From assembly GCA_963835685.1 (NCBI GenBank), contig CAWIGI010000013.1:124001-188000 (forward strand): a stretch of DNA of 64,000 bases. The letters are read 5' to 3'. Under the pieces are notes generated by a model. That model saw only the letters and a program-made list of their open reading frames with translations, made no database searches and was not told where the DNA came from. This stretch comes from DATAGF01 sp963835685. Its GTDB lineage: Bacteria > Actinomycetota > Thermoleophilia > Miltoncostaeales > Miltoncostaeaceae. The position numbers and the translations under genes are program-made. Positions 44,741 through 53,082 of the stretch are shown here, piece after piece; positions within the stretch are counted from its first letter, which is position 1; the number at the start of each line of letters is the position of its first letter.

Positions 44741-45207
44741 CCGCCGGCCGCGAACTCCGGCTGCGCCCCGGAGAGCGCGATCGTCATCTCCTGGTGGGTC
44801 GCGCCCCGGTAGTCGGTCTCGTCGCCGAGCGCACTCCACCCCAGCTGGCGGAAGAAGGGGACGTTGCGGGCCTGGATCAGCGCGATCATCCGCGTGCCGC
44901 CGCGCCGGCCGGCCGTCGCCACGGCGAAGCGCACGAGCGGGGCGCCGATGCGCAGCCGCCGGCCCTCGGGCAGCACCGCCAGGCGGTCGCCTTTCCAGAG
45001 CCCGGCCTCGTCGAGGGGGTAGAGGCGCACGGCTCCCAGGACGCGACCGTCGAGGGAGGCCACCACCTTGACCGCGTCCTCGTCCCAGCCGTCGCGGTCG
45101 TCTCCGGCGAAGATGCCCTGCTCGTGCACGAACACCTCGCGCCGCACGCGGTGGTGGGCGGCGAGGTCCTCCTCCGTCTCCGCGACCCGGACGTCGAGGG
45201 CGTTCAT
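44713..45207 (-). CDS. GNAT N-acetyltransferase, MSMEG_0567/Sll0786 family (Nit1C cluster)
   Basis: A 164-residue GNAT protein. VRVAETEEDLAAHHRVRREVFVHEQGIF is the N-acylhomoserine-lactone-synthase-like opening found in this branch, KVVASLDGRVLGAVRLYP follows, and RLRIGAPLVRFAVATAGRRG is in the place of the acetyl-CoA loop. Its tail GYAWALGTA ends the protein; in some relatives an AIR-synthase domain is fused here, and in this genome that domain is a separate gene at 41992. It is coupled by ATGA to the radical-SAM gene. Substrate unknown. Confidence 0.8.
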   Translation of the reverse strand: MNALDVRVAETEEDLAAHHRVRREVFVHEQGIFAGDDRDGWDEDAVKVVASLDGRVLGAVRLYPLDEAGLWKGDRLAVLPEGRRLRIGAPLVRFAVATAGRRGGTRMIALIQARNVPFFRQLGWSALGDETDYRGATHQEMTIALSGAQPEFAAGGYAWALGTA

Positions 45208-46368
45208 TCCGGCCCCGCCCCGGACGCGCCCGCGGGCACCCCGTCGCGTCCGCCGCCGAACGCCCGCTCGAAGGTGCTGAGCGCGGAGCAGGCCTGGCAG
45301 CGCACGCAGCCGGCCCGCGCGTCCTGGCTCATCATGCCGGCCTCGGCCAGGAGCGGCGCCACCCGCTCGTACACCTCGCGCACGTACTCGGCCGACGGCG
45401 GCACCCCGTCGGCCACGATGCTCCCGGGCGCGGGCCGCAGCGGCACCACGAAGGGGTAGACGCCGCGGTCGATGGCAGCCCTGCAGCCCTCCATCACGGA
45501 CTCGGGGCTCTCGCCGAGCCCGAGGATGAAGTACGTGGAGACCTGGCCGCGCCCGAAGATCTGGACGGCCGCCCCCCACGCGGCGAGGTAGTGGTCGCGG
45601 CCCTGGGCGTGCTTGCCGGGGGCGACGCGCGCCAGCACGTCCTCGTCCCAGACCTCGAGGTGGAGCCCCAGCGCCTCCACGCCGCTCTCCTTGAGGGCGG
45701 CGAAGCACGCGAAGTCGGAGGGCGGCTCGATCTGCACCTGCACCGGCAGGCCGCTGACGTCGCGGATCGCCTCGGCGCAGCGGGCCATATAGGCGGCGCC
45801 GCGGTCCTCCCGGTTCGGCGTCCCGGTCGTCAGGGTGACGTCCTTGGCGCCGTCCAGCCGGGCGGCCGCCTCGGCGACCTCGGCCAGCATCGCCGGCGTC
45901 TTGACCGCCACCGTGCGGCCCGCCTGGAGGCTGGTACCGATGGCGCAGAAGTGGCACTGCTCGTGGGTGCCCCAGTAAACGCAGCGCTGGAAGACCGTCG
46001 AACGCCAGGCTGTCGAGGTGCATCAGGGCGATCTTCCAGTAGGGCACGCCGTCGGCCGTCTCGAGGTCGTAGATGCGCGGCCGCGGGTGGAGCCGCACCG
46101 GGCCGACCTCGACCCCGTCGCGCATCAGGGTCCCGGCGCGCCCTGAGCCGTTCATCACGAGCTCGTAGGGAGACGAGGCGACGTAGTCGCCGTGCACCGG
46201 CACGGTCAGCGGCGCCCCGTCCAGCCAGATGAAGCCCGCGTCGGAGGGCCCCGCCCCGCCGGCCCGCGTGGCGCCGGGCCCGTCGTCGGGGGCCGTCGTG
46301 CGCACGCCGAGCGACTGCAGCTCGACCGCGAGCGTCCGCAGGTCGGGCATCTGCGCGGCGGTGGTCAC
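45204..46368 (-). CDS. Radical SAM protein, MSMEG_0568/Sll0785 family, frameshifted near 45999
   Basis: About 387 residues. The N-terminal 120 residues contain PLTVPVHGDYVASSPYELV and WKIALMHLDSLAF, then an extra base (about 45999), then TVFQRCVYWGTHEQCHFCAIG. The cluster motif reads C-x8-C-x2-C, not the usual CxxxCxxC. A TIM-barrel part follows (VQIEPPSDFACFAALKESGV, TYFILGLGESPESVMEG), and the tail has three more Cys (AGCVRCQACSALS), maybe a second cluster. This family belongs to the Nit1C / nitrogen-starvation cluster. The chemistry is unknown. It overlaps genes on both sides by four bases. Confidence 0.83.
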
Positions 46369-47228
46369 CAGTGCTTCTCGTGGAGCTTGGCGAAGTTGTC
46401 CACCAGCACCATCCGCTTCAGCTCCTCCGAGACCGGTGCCCCCTCGATCTTCCAGTACTCGCTCATGAAGTCCGACCACGGCTCGTCCGAGCCGAACAGC
46501 ACGCGGTCGCCCCCGATCCCCTGCTTCTCGATCTCGACCAGGAGCCAGCGGGCGCCGAACCCGATCGCCCAGGAGGTGTCGGTGTAGACCTTGTAGCCGT
46601 CCTTCACCCACTGCAGGAACTTCGGCACCAGCTTGATGTGGCCGCTCACGCCGCCCCCGAAGTGCACCAGGTGGATCTTGCAGCGCTTGCCGTAGGCCTC
46701 GACCATCGGGATGAAGTTGTTGATGTCGCTGCTGCCGCCGGCCGACGTGTGGAAGTGGAAGACGTAGTCGTGCTTCTCCGCCGCGTCGAAGCACATGTCG
46801 GCGAGCTCCTTGGTCTCCTCGTCCCACTCCTCCGGGTTGGGGTTGCCCCCCAGGAGGAAGGTGGTCTTCAGGCCGACGATCCCGGCCTCGCCGCAGTGGC
46901 TGAGGGCCTCGACCGTGTGCTCGCGGTCGCGCGGCAGGAAGGAGACCCACAGCAGGCCGCGGATGCGGTCGCTGCTGCTGGCCGCCTCCATGACCACGGG
47001 GTTCAGCGAGAAGGGCTGCTCGGGCTTGGGGATGCCGTAGTTGGACATCACCAGGCTGCGCTCGATCCCGTACTGGTCCATGAACTTGAGGAAGTCGGCC
47101 GTGCGCGGGAAGTCGTAGACGATCGGCTTCACGGGGTAGTCGATCCCGTAGAAGGGCCACGCCTCGATCTCGCCGATGTGGCTGTGGCCGTCGATCACGT
47201 TGCGCTTGACGCCGTCGGGCAGGGGCAC
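46365..47228 (-). CDS. Amidohydrolase-superfamily protein (COG2159 type)
   Basis: A 287-residue TIM-barrel metal hydrolase. The metal site begins with IDGHSHIGEIE (His-x-His); IVGLKTTF, YVFHFHTSAGG, IHLVHFGGGVSG and RVLFGSDEPWSD supply the other ligands and the catalytic Asp. COG2159 includes ACMSD-like decarboxylases and amide or lactone hydrolases. It is coupled to the MSMEG_0568-type radical-SAM gene, in the place where Nit1C clusters carry the nitrilase, so it may take that role with another C-N bond. That is inference. Confidence 0.8.
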   Translation of the reverse strand: MPLPDGVKRNVIDGHSHIGEIEAWPFYGIDYPVKPIVYDFPRTADFLKFMDQYGIERSLVMSNYGIPKPEQPFSLNPVVMEAASSSDRIRGLLWVSFLPRDREHTVEALSHCGEAGIVGLKTTFLLGGNPNPEEWDEETKELADMCFDAAEKHDYVFHFHTSAGGSSDINNFIPMVEAYGKRCKIHLVHFGGGVSGHIKLVPKFLQWVKDGYKVYTDTSWAIGFGARWLLVEIEKQGIGGDRVLFGSDEPWSDFMSEYWKIEGAPVSEELKRMVLVDNFAKLHEKHW

Positions 47229-47241
47229 GCGGCCTCCCTCG

Positions 47242-47868
47242 TCAGGTGGTGAGCAGGGCGCGCCGCAGCTCCTCCGCCGCCGCCCGCCACTCGGCAGGGT
47301 CGGTGAACTCGCGCCGCGGGGCGATCGGCTCCTCGCCGGCCGCCTCCCCCGTCTCCGGGTCGAGCTCCAGGGCCTCCAGCGCGAAGAGCGGCGTCATCGT
47401 CTCGGGATCGACGGTCGTCGAGACGGCCACGGCACGGCCGCTCGCGAGCGACATCTCGACGCGCCGGTACGGCGGCCACAGCTCCTGCTGGCCCTCGGTC
47501 CAGATCGTCACGGTCGGCTCGCCGGCGGCCCTGGCGCGGCGGATCGCCGTCTCGGTCCGCTCGGTGGCGGCGCGCTGGCTCAGCTCGCGCGCGCGCAGCT
47601 GGTAGGCCGCGTCGCGCACGAGGTCGAGGTCGACCTCGGGCGGGACGTCGTCCGCCGCCACTCCGGCGTCGGCCAGCTCGGCGTCGCGCACGGCGGTGCG
47701 GTAGGTCACGACCAGGGCGTCGAGGTCGGGCACGGACTGCAGGTGGTCGGCGAGCGAGCGCACGAGGCCGATGACGACCTCGTAGAGGTCGGGGCGCACC
47801 GTCGCGACGGGGTAGAGGCGCTCCTCGCCCAGCCGCCAGCGGCGCTCGACCTCCTCGCGCTCGCTCAC
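47242..47868 (-). CDS. Unrecognised protein in the Nit1C-like operon
   Basis: A 208-residue soluble protein from GTG 47868. The first 130 residues are charged helices (SEREEVERRWRLGEERLYPV, ELSQRAATERTETAIRRARA); the rest is strand-rich (EPTVTIWTEGQQELWPPYRR, FALEALELDPETGEAAGEEP). No signal peptide, membrane segment, Cys pair or known motif. It is in an operon with the MSMEG_0572-like gene upstream (26-base gap) and the amidohydrolase downstream (13-base gap), so it is probably part of the same pathway. Confidence 0.65.
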   Translation of the reverse strand: MSEREEVERRWRLGEERLYPVATVRPDLYEVVIGLVRSLADHLQSVPDLDALVVTYRTAVRDAELADAGVAADDVPPEVDLDLVRDAAYQLRARELSQRAATERTETAIRRARAAGEPTVTIWTEGQQELWPPYRRVEMSLASGRAVAVSTTVDPETMTPLFALEALELDPETGEAAGEEPIAPRREFTDPAEWRAAAEELRRALLTT

Positions 47869-47894
47869 CGAGCCGGTTCCGCCGGCCTCGCCCC

Positions 47895-48380
47895 CTAGAC
47901 CGTCCAGGTGTTGAGCTGGAAGGCCTTGTTGCGCCACGCCGTCAGCGCCGAGTCGAGCACGTCGAGCGGGTTGAAGGGCGTCACGCCGGGGATCAGGTCG
48001 TCCTCGCGGAAGCCGTAGAGCGCGCCCATCGCGAAGCGGCAGGCGTAGACCGTCGCGCCCTCGTCGAGAAGCGTCTTGATCTGGTTGTTGATGGCCATGT
48101 GGCCCGGGAAGGCCTCCTGGCCCACGGCGGGGTAGCCGCGGGTGCCCGAGGCCATCAGCACGCCCGGCCCGTAGAGCACGAGGCTCACCTTGAAGCCCTT
48201 GCGCCCGAGCCGCGTCGCCGTGAGGAGGTTGACCAGCCCGACGGAGCCCTCGTAGGGCACCGTGTGCATGAAGATGTACGCCTCCTCGCCGGGCTCGGCC
48301 TTCACGTCGGGGAAGACCTTCTCCGCGACGTCGTAGAGCTCCTGGCCGGCCTCCGGCTTCATTCCCTCGATCTTCGCCAC
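47895..48380 (-). CDS. MSMEG_0572/Sll0783 family nitrogen-starvation protein
   Basis: A 161-residue protein with the DsrE-like pattern of this family: EEAYIFMHTVPYEGSVGLVN, FKVSLVLYGPGVLMASGTRG, AINNQIKTLLDEGATVYACR and PFNPLDVLDSALTAW. In other bacteria the gene opens the Nit1C / Sll0783 cluster induced under nitrogen starvation. One Cys (VYACRFA) is in the position where DsrE proteins carry their active Cys. It is the first gene of the 44.7-48.4 kb minus-strand operon and diverges from carbamate kinase with a 143-base promoter interval. Confidence 0.88.
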   Translation of the reverse strand: MAKIEGMKPEAGQELYDVAEKVFPDVKAEPGEEAYIFMHTVPYEGSVGLVNLLTATRLGRKGFKVSLVLYGPGVLMASGTRGYPAVGQEAFPGHMAINNQIKTLLDEGATVYACRFAMGALYGFREDDLIPGVTPFNPLDVLDSALTAWRNKAFQLNTWTV

Positions 48381-48509
48381 CCTGTCCTCCCGGCAGTCGG
48401 TGTGGGGGCACTGGCGGCACCCACGGCGTTTGAGGAGGTGAGATCATTCACCCCCCGGCGTCCGGTAGCAAGATGCGAGACCGCACGGAGGCGCTACGGG
48501 AACGCGATC

Positions 48510-48517
48510 AGGAGGTG
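48510..48517 (+). promoter_or_regulatory. Strong ribosome binding site deciding the carbamate kinase start
   Basis: AGGAGGTG lies six bases before GTG 48524. The frame is open back to ATG 48473, but that codon has no comparable site, so GTG 48524 is preferred. Confidence 0.7.
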
Positions 48518-48523
48518 GAGCGG

Positions 48524-49459
48524 GTGGGGGAGACGGTCGTGCTGGCGATCGGCGGGAACGCCCTCGCCCCCGCCGGCCTCGGCGACTTCGCGGGCCAGGA
48601 GGAGCGGGCCCGCCACGTCGCCGACGCGGCGGTCGGCCTCCTCGACCCCGACCGCCGCCTGCTGATGGTCCACGGCAACGGCCCCCAGGTCGGGGCGCTC
48701 GCCATGGCCCAGGAGGCGGTGGCCCGCGAGATGCCGGTGCAGCCGCTGTTCGTGCTCGGCGCGATGACCCAGGGCCAGCTCGGCTACCTCCTCTCGCAGG
48801 CGATCGGCGACGCGCTCGCCTCGGCCGGCCGGCCGCGCACGGTGGCGGCGGTGATGACGCAGGTCGTGGTGCGCGAGGACGATCCGGCCTTCTCGCGCCC
48901 GACGAAGCCGATCGGCCCCTTCTTCTCCGAGGGCCGGGCCCGCCGCCTCGCCGCCTCGCGCGGCTGGGAGGTGGCCGAGGACGCCGGCCGCGGCTGGCGC
49001 CGGGTGGTCGCGTCGCCGGAGCCGATCGAGGTGGTCGAGTCGCCCGAGATCCGGCGCCTGCTCGACGCCGGCGAGATCGTGGTCGCCTGCGGCGGCGGGG
49101 GGGTGCCCGTGGCGCGGGTCGGCGAGGAGCTCGTGGGCGTCGACGCCGTGATCGACAAGGACTTCGCCGCGGCCCTCATCGGCCGGCTCGTGGGCGCGAC
49201 CTCGCTGCTGCTGCTGACGGGGGTGGACCGCGTCGCGCTCGACTTCGGCACGCCCGAGGAGCGGCCGATCGATGAGATGACCGTGGCCGAGGCGCGCCGC
49301 CACCTGGCGGACGGCCAGTTCCCGCCCGGGAGCATGGGCCCGAAGGTCGAGGCGGCGGCGCAGTTCATCGAGGCCGGCGGCCGCGAGGCCGTCATCAGCT
49401 CCCTCGAGCGCGCCGCCGACGCCCTCGCAGGGCGCACCGGCACCCGCATCGTCGCGTGA
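48524..49459 (+). CDS. arcC: Carbamate kinase (ArcC/AllK-type)
   Basis: A 311-residue kinase: carbamoyl phosphate + ADP to ATP + carbamate (which breaks to CO2 and ammonia). Marks are VVLAIGGNALAPAG, MVHGNGPQVGALAMAQEA, RPTKPIGPFF, RRVVASPEPIEVVE, ACGGGGVPVAR, DAVIDKDFAAALI and PPGSMGPKVEAAAQFIEAGG. Together with FdrA, DUF1116 and DUF2877 proteins nearby it would complete an oxalurate/oxamate type route that yields ATP and ammonia. No arcA or arcB is present. It overlaps the aminotransferase-like gene by GTGA. Confidence 0.93.
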   Translation: MGETVVLAIGGNALAPAGLGDFAGQEERARHVADAAVGLLDPDRRLLMVHGNGPQVGALAMAQEAVAREMPVQPLFVLGAMTQGQLGYLLSQAIGDALASAGRPRTVAAVMTQVVVREDDPAFSRPTKPIGPFFSEGRARRLAASRGWEVAEDAGRGWRRVVASPEPIEVVESPEIRRLLDAGEIVVACGGGGVPVARVGEELVGVDAVIDKDFAAALIGRLVGATSLLLLTGVDRVALDFGTPEERPIDEMTVAEARRHLADGQFPPGSMGPKVEAAAQFIEAGGREAVISSLERAADALAGRTGTRIVA

Positions 49460-50815
49460 TCCGCCGGTCGGTGCTCACCTGGCCCCCGCCGCCCCCGGCG
49501 GAGGTGCCGGCCGCCTCGGCGCGCGCCCGGGCGCTGCTGGAGGACCCCCAGGGCTTCGGCAACTACATGACCTACCGCGACGCCTACCGCATCCTCGGCT
49601 GGGACCCCGCCGACGTGTACCCGGACGGCGCCATCGCCCTCGACCGGCGCGAGTGGGCCGACCTCGGGTGGATGGCCAACCACCTCGGGCCCTCCCCGCG
49701 GGCGCTCGAGGCGATGCGCGGCGCGATCGACGCCGATCACGTCGGCCCGTACTCGCCCGACCTCGACGAGGCGCTGCGCGACCTCATGGCGGAGGCCCTC
49801 CTCGGGCGCCCCCGCGACGACGGCTTCGACGTCATCGGCACGGAGGGCGCCCAGGCCGGCGTCGGCTACGCCGCGCTCGCGTGCCTGGACCCCGGGGACG
49901 AGGTCGTCGTCACCGACCCCGGGTACTTCCACTTCGTCCCCGCCCTCCGCCTCGCCGGCGCCGAGCCGGCGTGGGTGCGCCTGGGACCGGCCAACGGCTG
50001 GCGCCTCGACCCCGACGAGGTCGAGGCCGCCCTCACGCCGCGCACCAAGATGGTGGTCGTCTGCGATCCGGTGAACCCGTTCGGGACCGTGCAGCGGCGC
50101 GAGGAGCTCGAGGCCCTCTGCCGCCTGTCGGCCGAGCGCGGGATCGTCGTCCTCGCCGACAGCACCCACTCCGCTCACCGGGTCGACCCCGACCGCCTCG
50201 CACCACCCGATCGCCGCCGTCGCGGCCGACCACCCGGGCGCCACGGTGCTCGTGTCCAGCGGGCTCGCCCACGGCTACGGCATGGCCGGGTCGCGGCTGG
50301 GAGCGCTCGGCGGCCCTCCGGCCCTGGTGCGCGCGTGCCTGCAGGTGAAGATCGCGGCCGTCCGGCTCAACACCAACCGCATCGCCCAGGTCGGCGCGGC
50401 GGCGGCCCTCCGCGATGGCGGCTGGCTGCGCCGGGGCGAGGAGGTGATCCGGCGCAACCTGGCCGCCCTCCGGGAGGTCGCGACGCCGGTCGTCGACCCG
50501 GCCTACGGCTTCTCGTGCGTGGTGGACGTCTCCGATCTGGGGGCGAGCGCCCAGGAGCTGACGGTGGCCCTCTGCAAGCGGCGGGTCGCGGTGTACCCGG
50601 GCGACGGGCTCGGGGAGGTGGGCGCGACGACCACGATCCGGCTCAACCTCAGCGACCCCGACCCCGCGGCGCTGGAGCGCTTCGCCGAGGCCCTGCCCGA
50701 GGCCGCGGAGGAGGCCGCGAGCGGCGTCTACCGCGACGCCGTGCGCGACCTCTTCCTGTCCTACGGCACCCACCGCGGCCGCCGTCTCGCGGCGTTGATC
50801 GCCGCCGCCGGGTAG
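49456..50815 (+). CDS. Aminotransferase-fold protein lacking the PLP lysine, frameshifted at 50200
   Basis: A fold-type I protein of about 452 residues. VIGTEGAQAGVGYAALACLD binds the phosphate, VVTDPGYFHFVPALRLAGAE and VVCDPVNPFGTVQRREELE follow, and the PLP-N1 Asp is in VLADSTHSAHR. After an extra G at 50200 the active-site loop reads VSSGLAHGYGMAGSRLG. In class I aminotransferases this loop is S-x-S-K-x-x-G-M; here His stands for the Schiff-base Lys. The C-terminal Arg is kept (IRLNLSDPDP). It may bind PLP without transaminating. It is coupled to carbamate kinase. Confidence 0.78.
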
Positions 50816-50825
50816 CCTTCTCCGG

Positions 50826-51849
50826 GTGCTCGCGCTCGGCTGGTACTGCCCCTCTGAGGGCGACGGGAGGTGGCTCGGGACCGCGCGCCCCGAGCGGCCG
50901 CCCGAGATCGCCTACCTCGCGGAGGTCGCCCGCGCGGCCGAGGACGCCGGGGCGGCCGAGATCCTGATCCCCACCGGCACCGTCAACGACTCCTTCGCGC
51001 CCGATGCCCCCTTCGCGGAGAGCTGGACCACGGCCTCGGCGCTCGCGCCGCTCACGCGCTCCATCCGCCTGCTGGTGGCCGTCAACCCGGCCGCGCTGCT
51101 GCCCGAGCTCGCCGCCCACCAGGCCGAGACCCTCTGGTCGATGGCCCCGGGGCGCGTCGCGATCAACCTCGTCGCCGGCGGCCGGCCGGAGGCCGGCTAC
51201 GGGGCGGCGCCGCTCGGCCACGCCGCGCGCTATGCCCGGCTCGGGGAGCTCGCGGACGCCCTCCGCGCCCGCTTCCGGGGCCCCCTCTACCTCGGCGGCG
51301 CCAGCGACGACGCCCTCGCCCTGGCCGCGCGGGCGGCGGACACCTACCTGATGTGGGGCGAGCCGCCGGAGGCGATCGCGGTCCGCGCGGCGACGATCCG
51401 CGAGCGCGCGGGACGGCGCATCCGGGTGGGGCTGCGCATCCACCTCATCGCCCGCGCGACGGACGAGGAAGCGGAGGCCGCCGCCGCCGAGCTGCTGTCG
51501 CGCGCCGAGGTCGGCGGCGCCCGGGCCGCCGAGTACGCGGCCTTCGACAGCGTCGGGCAGGAGCGCATGAACGGCCTCCCGGCCGACGAGAACGGCTGGG
51601 TCGCACCTGGGCTCTGGGCGGGCATCCGGGCCGTGCGGGGCGGTGCCGGCACCGCGCTGGTGGGGTCCTACGAGCGCGTGGCGCGGCTGCTGGGCGACTA
51701 CCGCGACGCGGGCGTGGACCTGGTGATCGGCTCCGGCTACCCGCACCGCGAGGAGGTGGCGCGTGTGGCCGCGGAGGTCTGGCCGCGCCTCGCGGGGAAG
51801 CCCTCGGCTCGGCCGCTCGCGGCGGCGGCCTCGTCGGGTGCCGGCGTGA
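50826..51849 (+). CDS. LLM-class flavin monooxygenase (SsuD-like), open into the next gene
   Basis: A TIM-barrel flavin protein of about 340 residues. LVAVNPAALLPELAAHQAET and GRVAINLVAGGRPEAGYGAA match alkanesulfonate monooxygenase-like proteins; PLYLGGASDDALALAARAADTY and VDLVIGSGYPHREEV close the barrel. The literal frame has no stop and runs on into the decarboxylase. A TGA at 51847-51849 in the +1 frame overlaps GTG 51846 as GTGA, the habitual junction here, so one more extra base late in this gene is a real alternative to a fusion. It may cleave a C-S or C-N bond with FMNH2 and O2. Confidence 0.7.
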
Positions 51850-53082
51850 TCCGCGCCGTCGACCCGCGCCCGCCGGGGCGGGCGCACGAGCTGGCCGAGC
51901 GCTTCGGCACCCCCCTCTACGTCTTCGACGGCGCCCGCCTCGAGGCGGAGGCGCGCGACTTCCAGGCCGTCGCCGGGCCGGGCGCGACGGTCGCGTACTC
52001 CGTCAAGTCGAACCCGCTGATGGGCCTGGTCGCGCGCCTTCACCGGGCCGGCTGCTGGGCCGAGGCGGCGTCGGGGTTCGAGTACCGCGTCGCCCGGCGG
52101 GCGGGCGTCCCGGGATCGCGGATCGTGTTCAACGGCCCGCTCAAGACGACCGCCGAGCTGCGCCGCGCCCTCGGCGAGGGCGCGACCGTGGTCGCCGACG
52201 GGGCCGAGCAGGTGCGCGAGATCGCCCGCCTCGCCCCGCTGGCCGCGCCGGGGGCGCGCGTCGGCCTGCGGCTCGTTCCACCCGACCGCGACGGACGGGA
52301 CCGCTTCGGCGCTCCCGCCGCGCGCGGCGCCCGCGGCCGCGTCGATCCTGGCCCGGGCCGGGCTGCCGCTCACCGGGCTGCACATCCACCTGGGCGCCTA
52401 CCAGCTCGGCCCGCTGCCGCCCACCGGCCCCCCGATCCACGGCGTCACGGTCCAGTACCCGGTGCCGGAGGCGCGCTTCGCCGCCGCCGCCGCGCGCCTG
52501 CGCGAGGTGGCCGAAGGGGTCTCGGGCATCGGGTGGCTCGACCTCGGGGGCGGATGGCCCGCCGCCGCCGGCCTCGCCGGCCACCTGGACGCCGCCCGCG
52601 AGGCGCTCGGGCCGGCCGCCCCGCCGCTGATCCTGGAGCCGGGCCGGGCGCTCGTGCGCGACGCGGGGTGGCTGCTGACGCAGGTCGTCGCGCGGCGCGG
52701 GCGGGGCGCCGTCGTGGTCGACGCGGGCGTCACCCAGGTCCCGTGCGTGCTGTGGAAGCGGTCGCCGGTGCACCCGGCGGACCCGCGCCCCGGGGCCGAG
52801 CGCCCCACCGACCTCTTCGGCCCGCTCTGCCTGCAGCACGACGCGCTCGCGCGCGAGGTCCCGCTGCCGCCGCTGCGCGTCGGCGACCTCGTGTGGATCG
52901 GGCAGGCCGGGGCATACGCGATGGCCCAGGCGTCCCCCTTCATCCACCTGCGCCCCGGCGCGGTGCTCGTGGAGGGCGGCCGCGCCGCGACACTGCGCGC
53001 GGCCGAGACCGACGACGAGGCCCTGGGCGCGCAGGCCGAGCCGCTGCTGGCGGGGCCGGAGGGCCGGGCGCTGTCGGCGTGA
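51846..53082 (+). CDS. PLP-dependent decarboxylase (diaminopimelate/ornithine type), frameshifted near 52311
   Basis: An alanine-racemase-fold decarboxylase of about 410 residues. The PLP Lys is in VAYSVKSNPLMGLV, then GCWAEAASGFEYRVA, RIVFNGPLKTTAELRRA, TGLHIHLGAYQ, WLDLGGGWPAAAG and LILEPGRALVRDAG. The second-subunit site is represented by FGPLCLQHDALA, and GDLVWIGQAGAYAMAQASPF is near the end. An extra G at 52311 breaks the frame after DRFG. It decarboxylates a basic or dicarboxylic amino acid; exact substrate unknown. The frame is continuous with the flavin monooxygenase upstream. Overlap with fdrA is GTGA. Confidence 0.8.
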
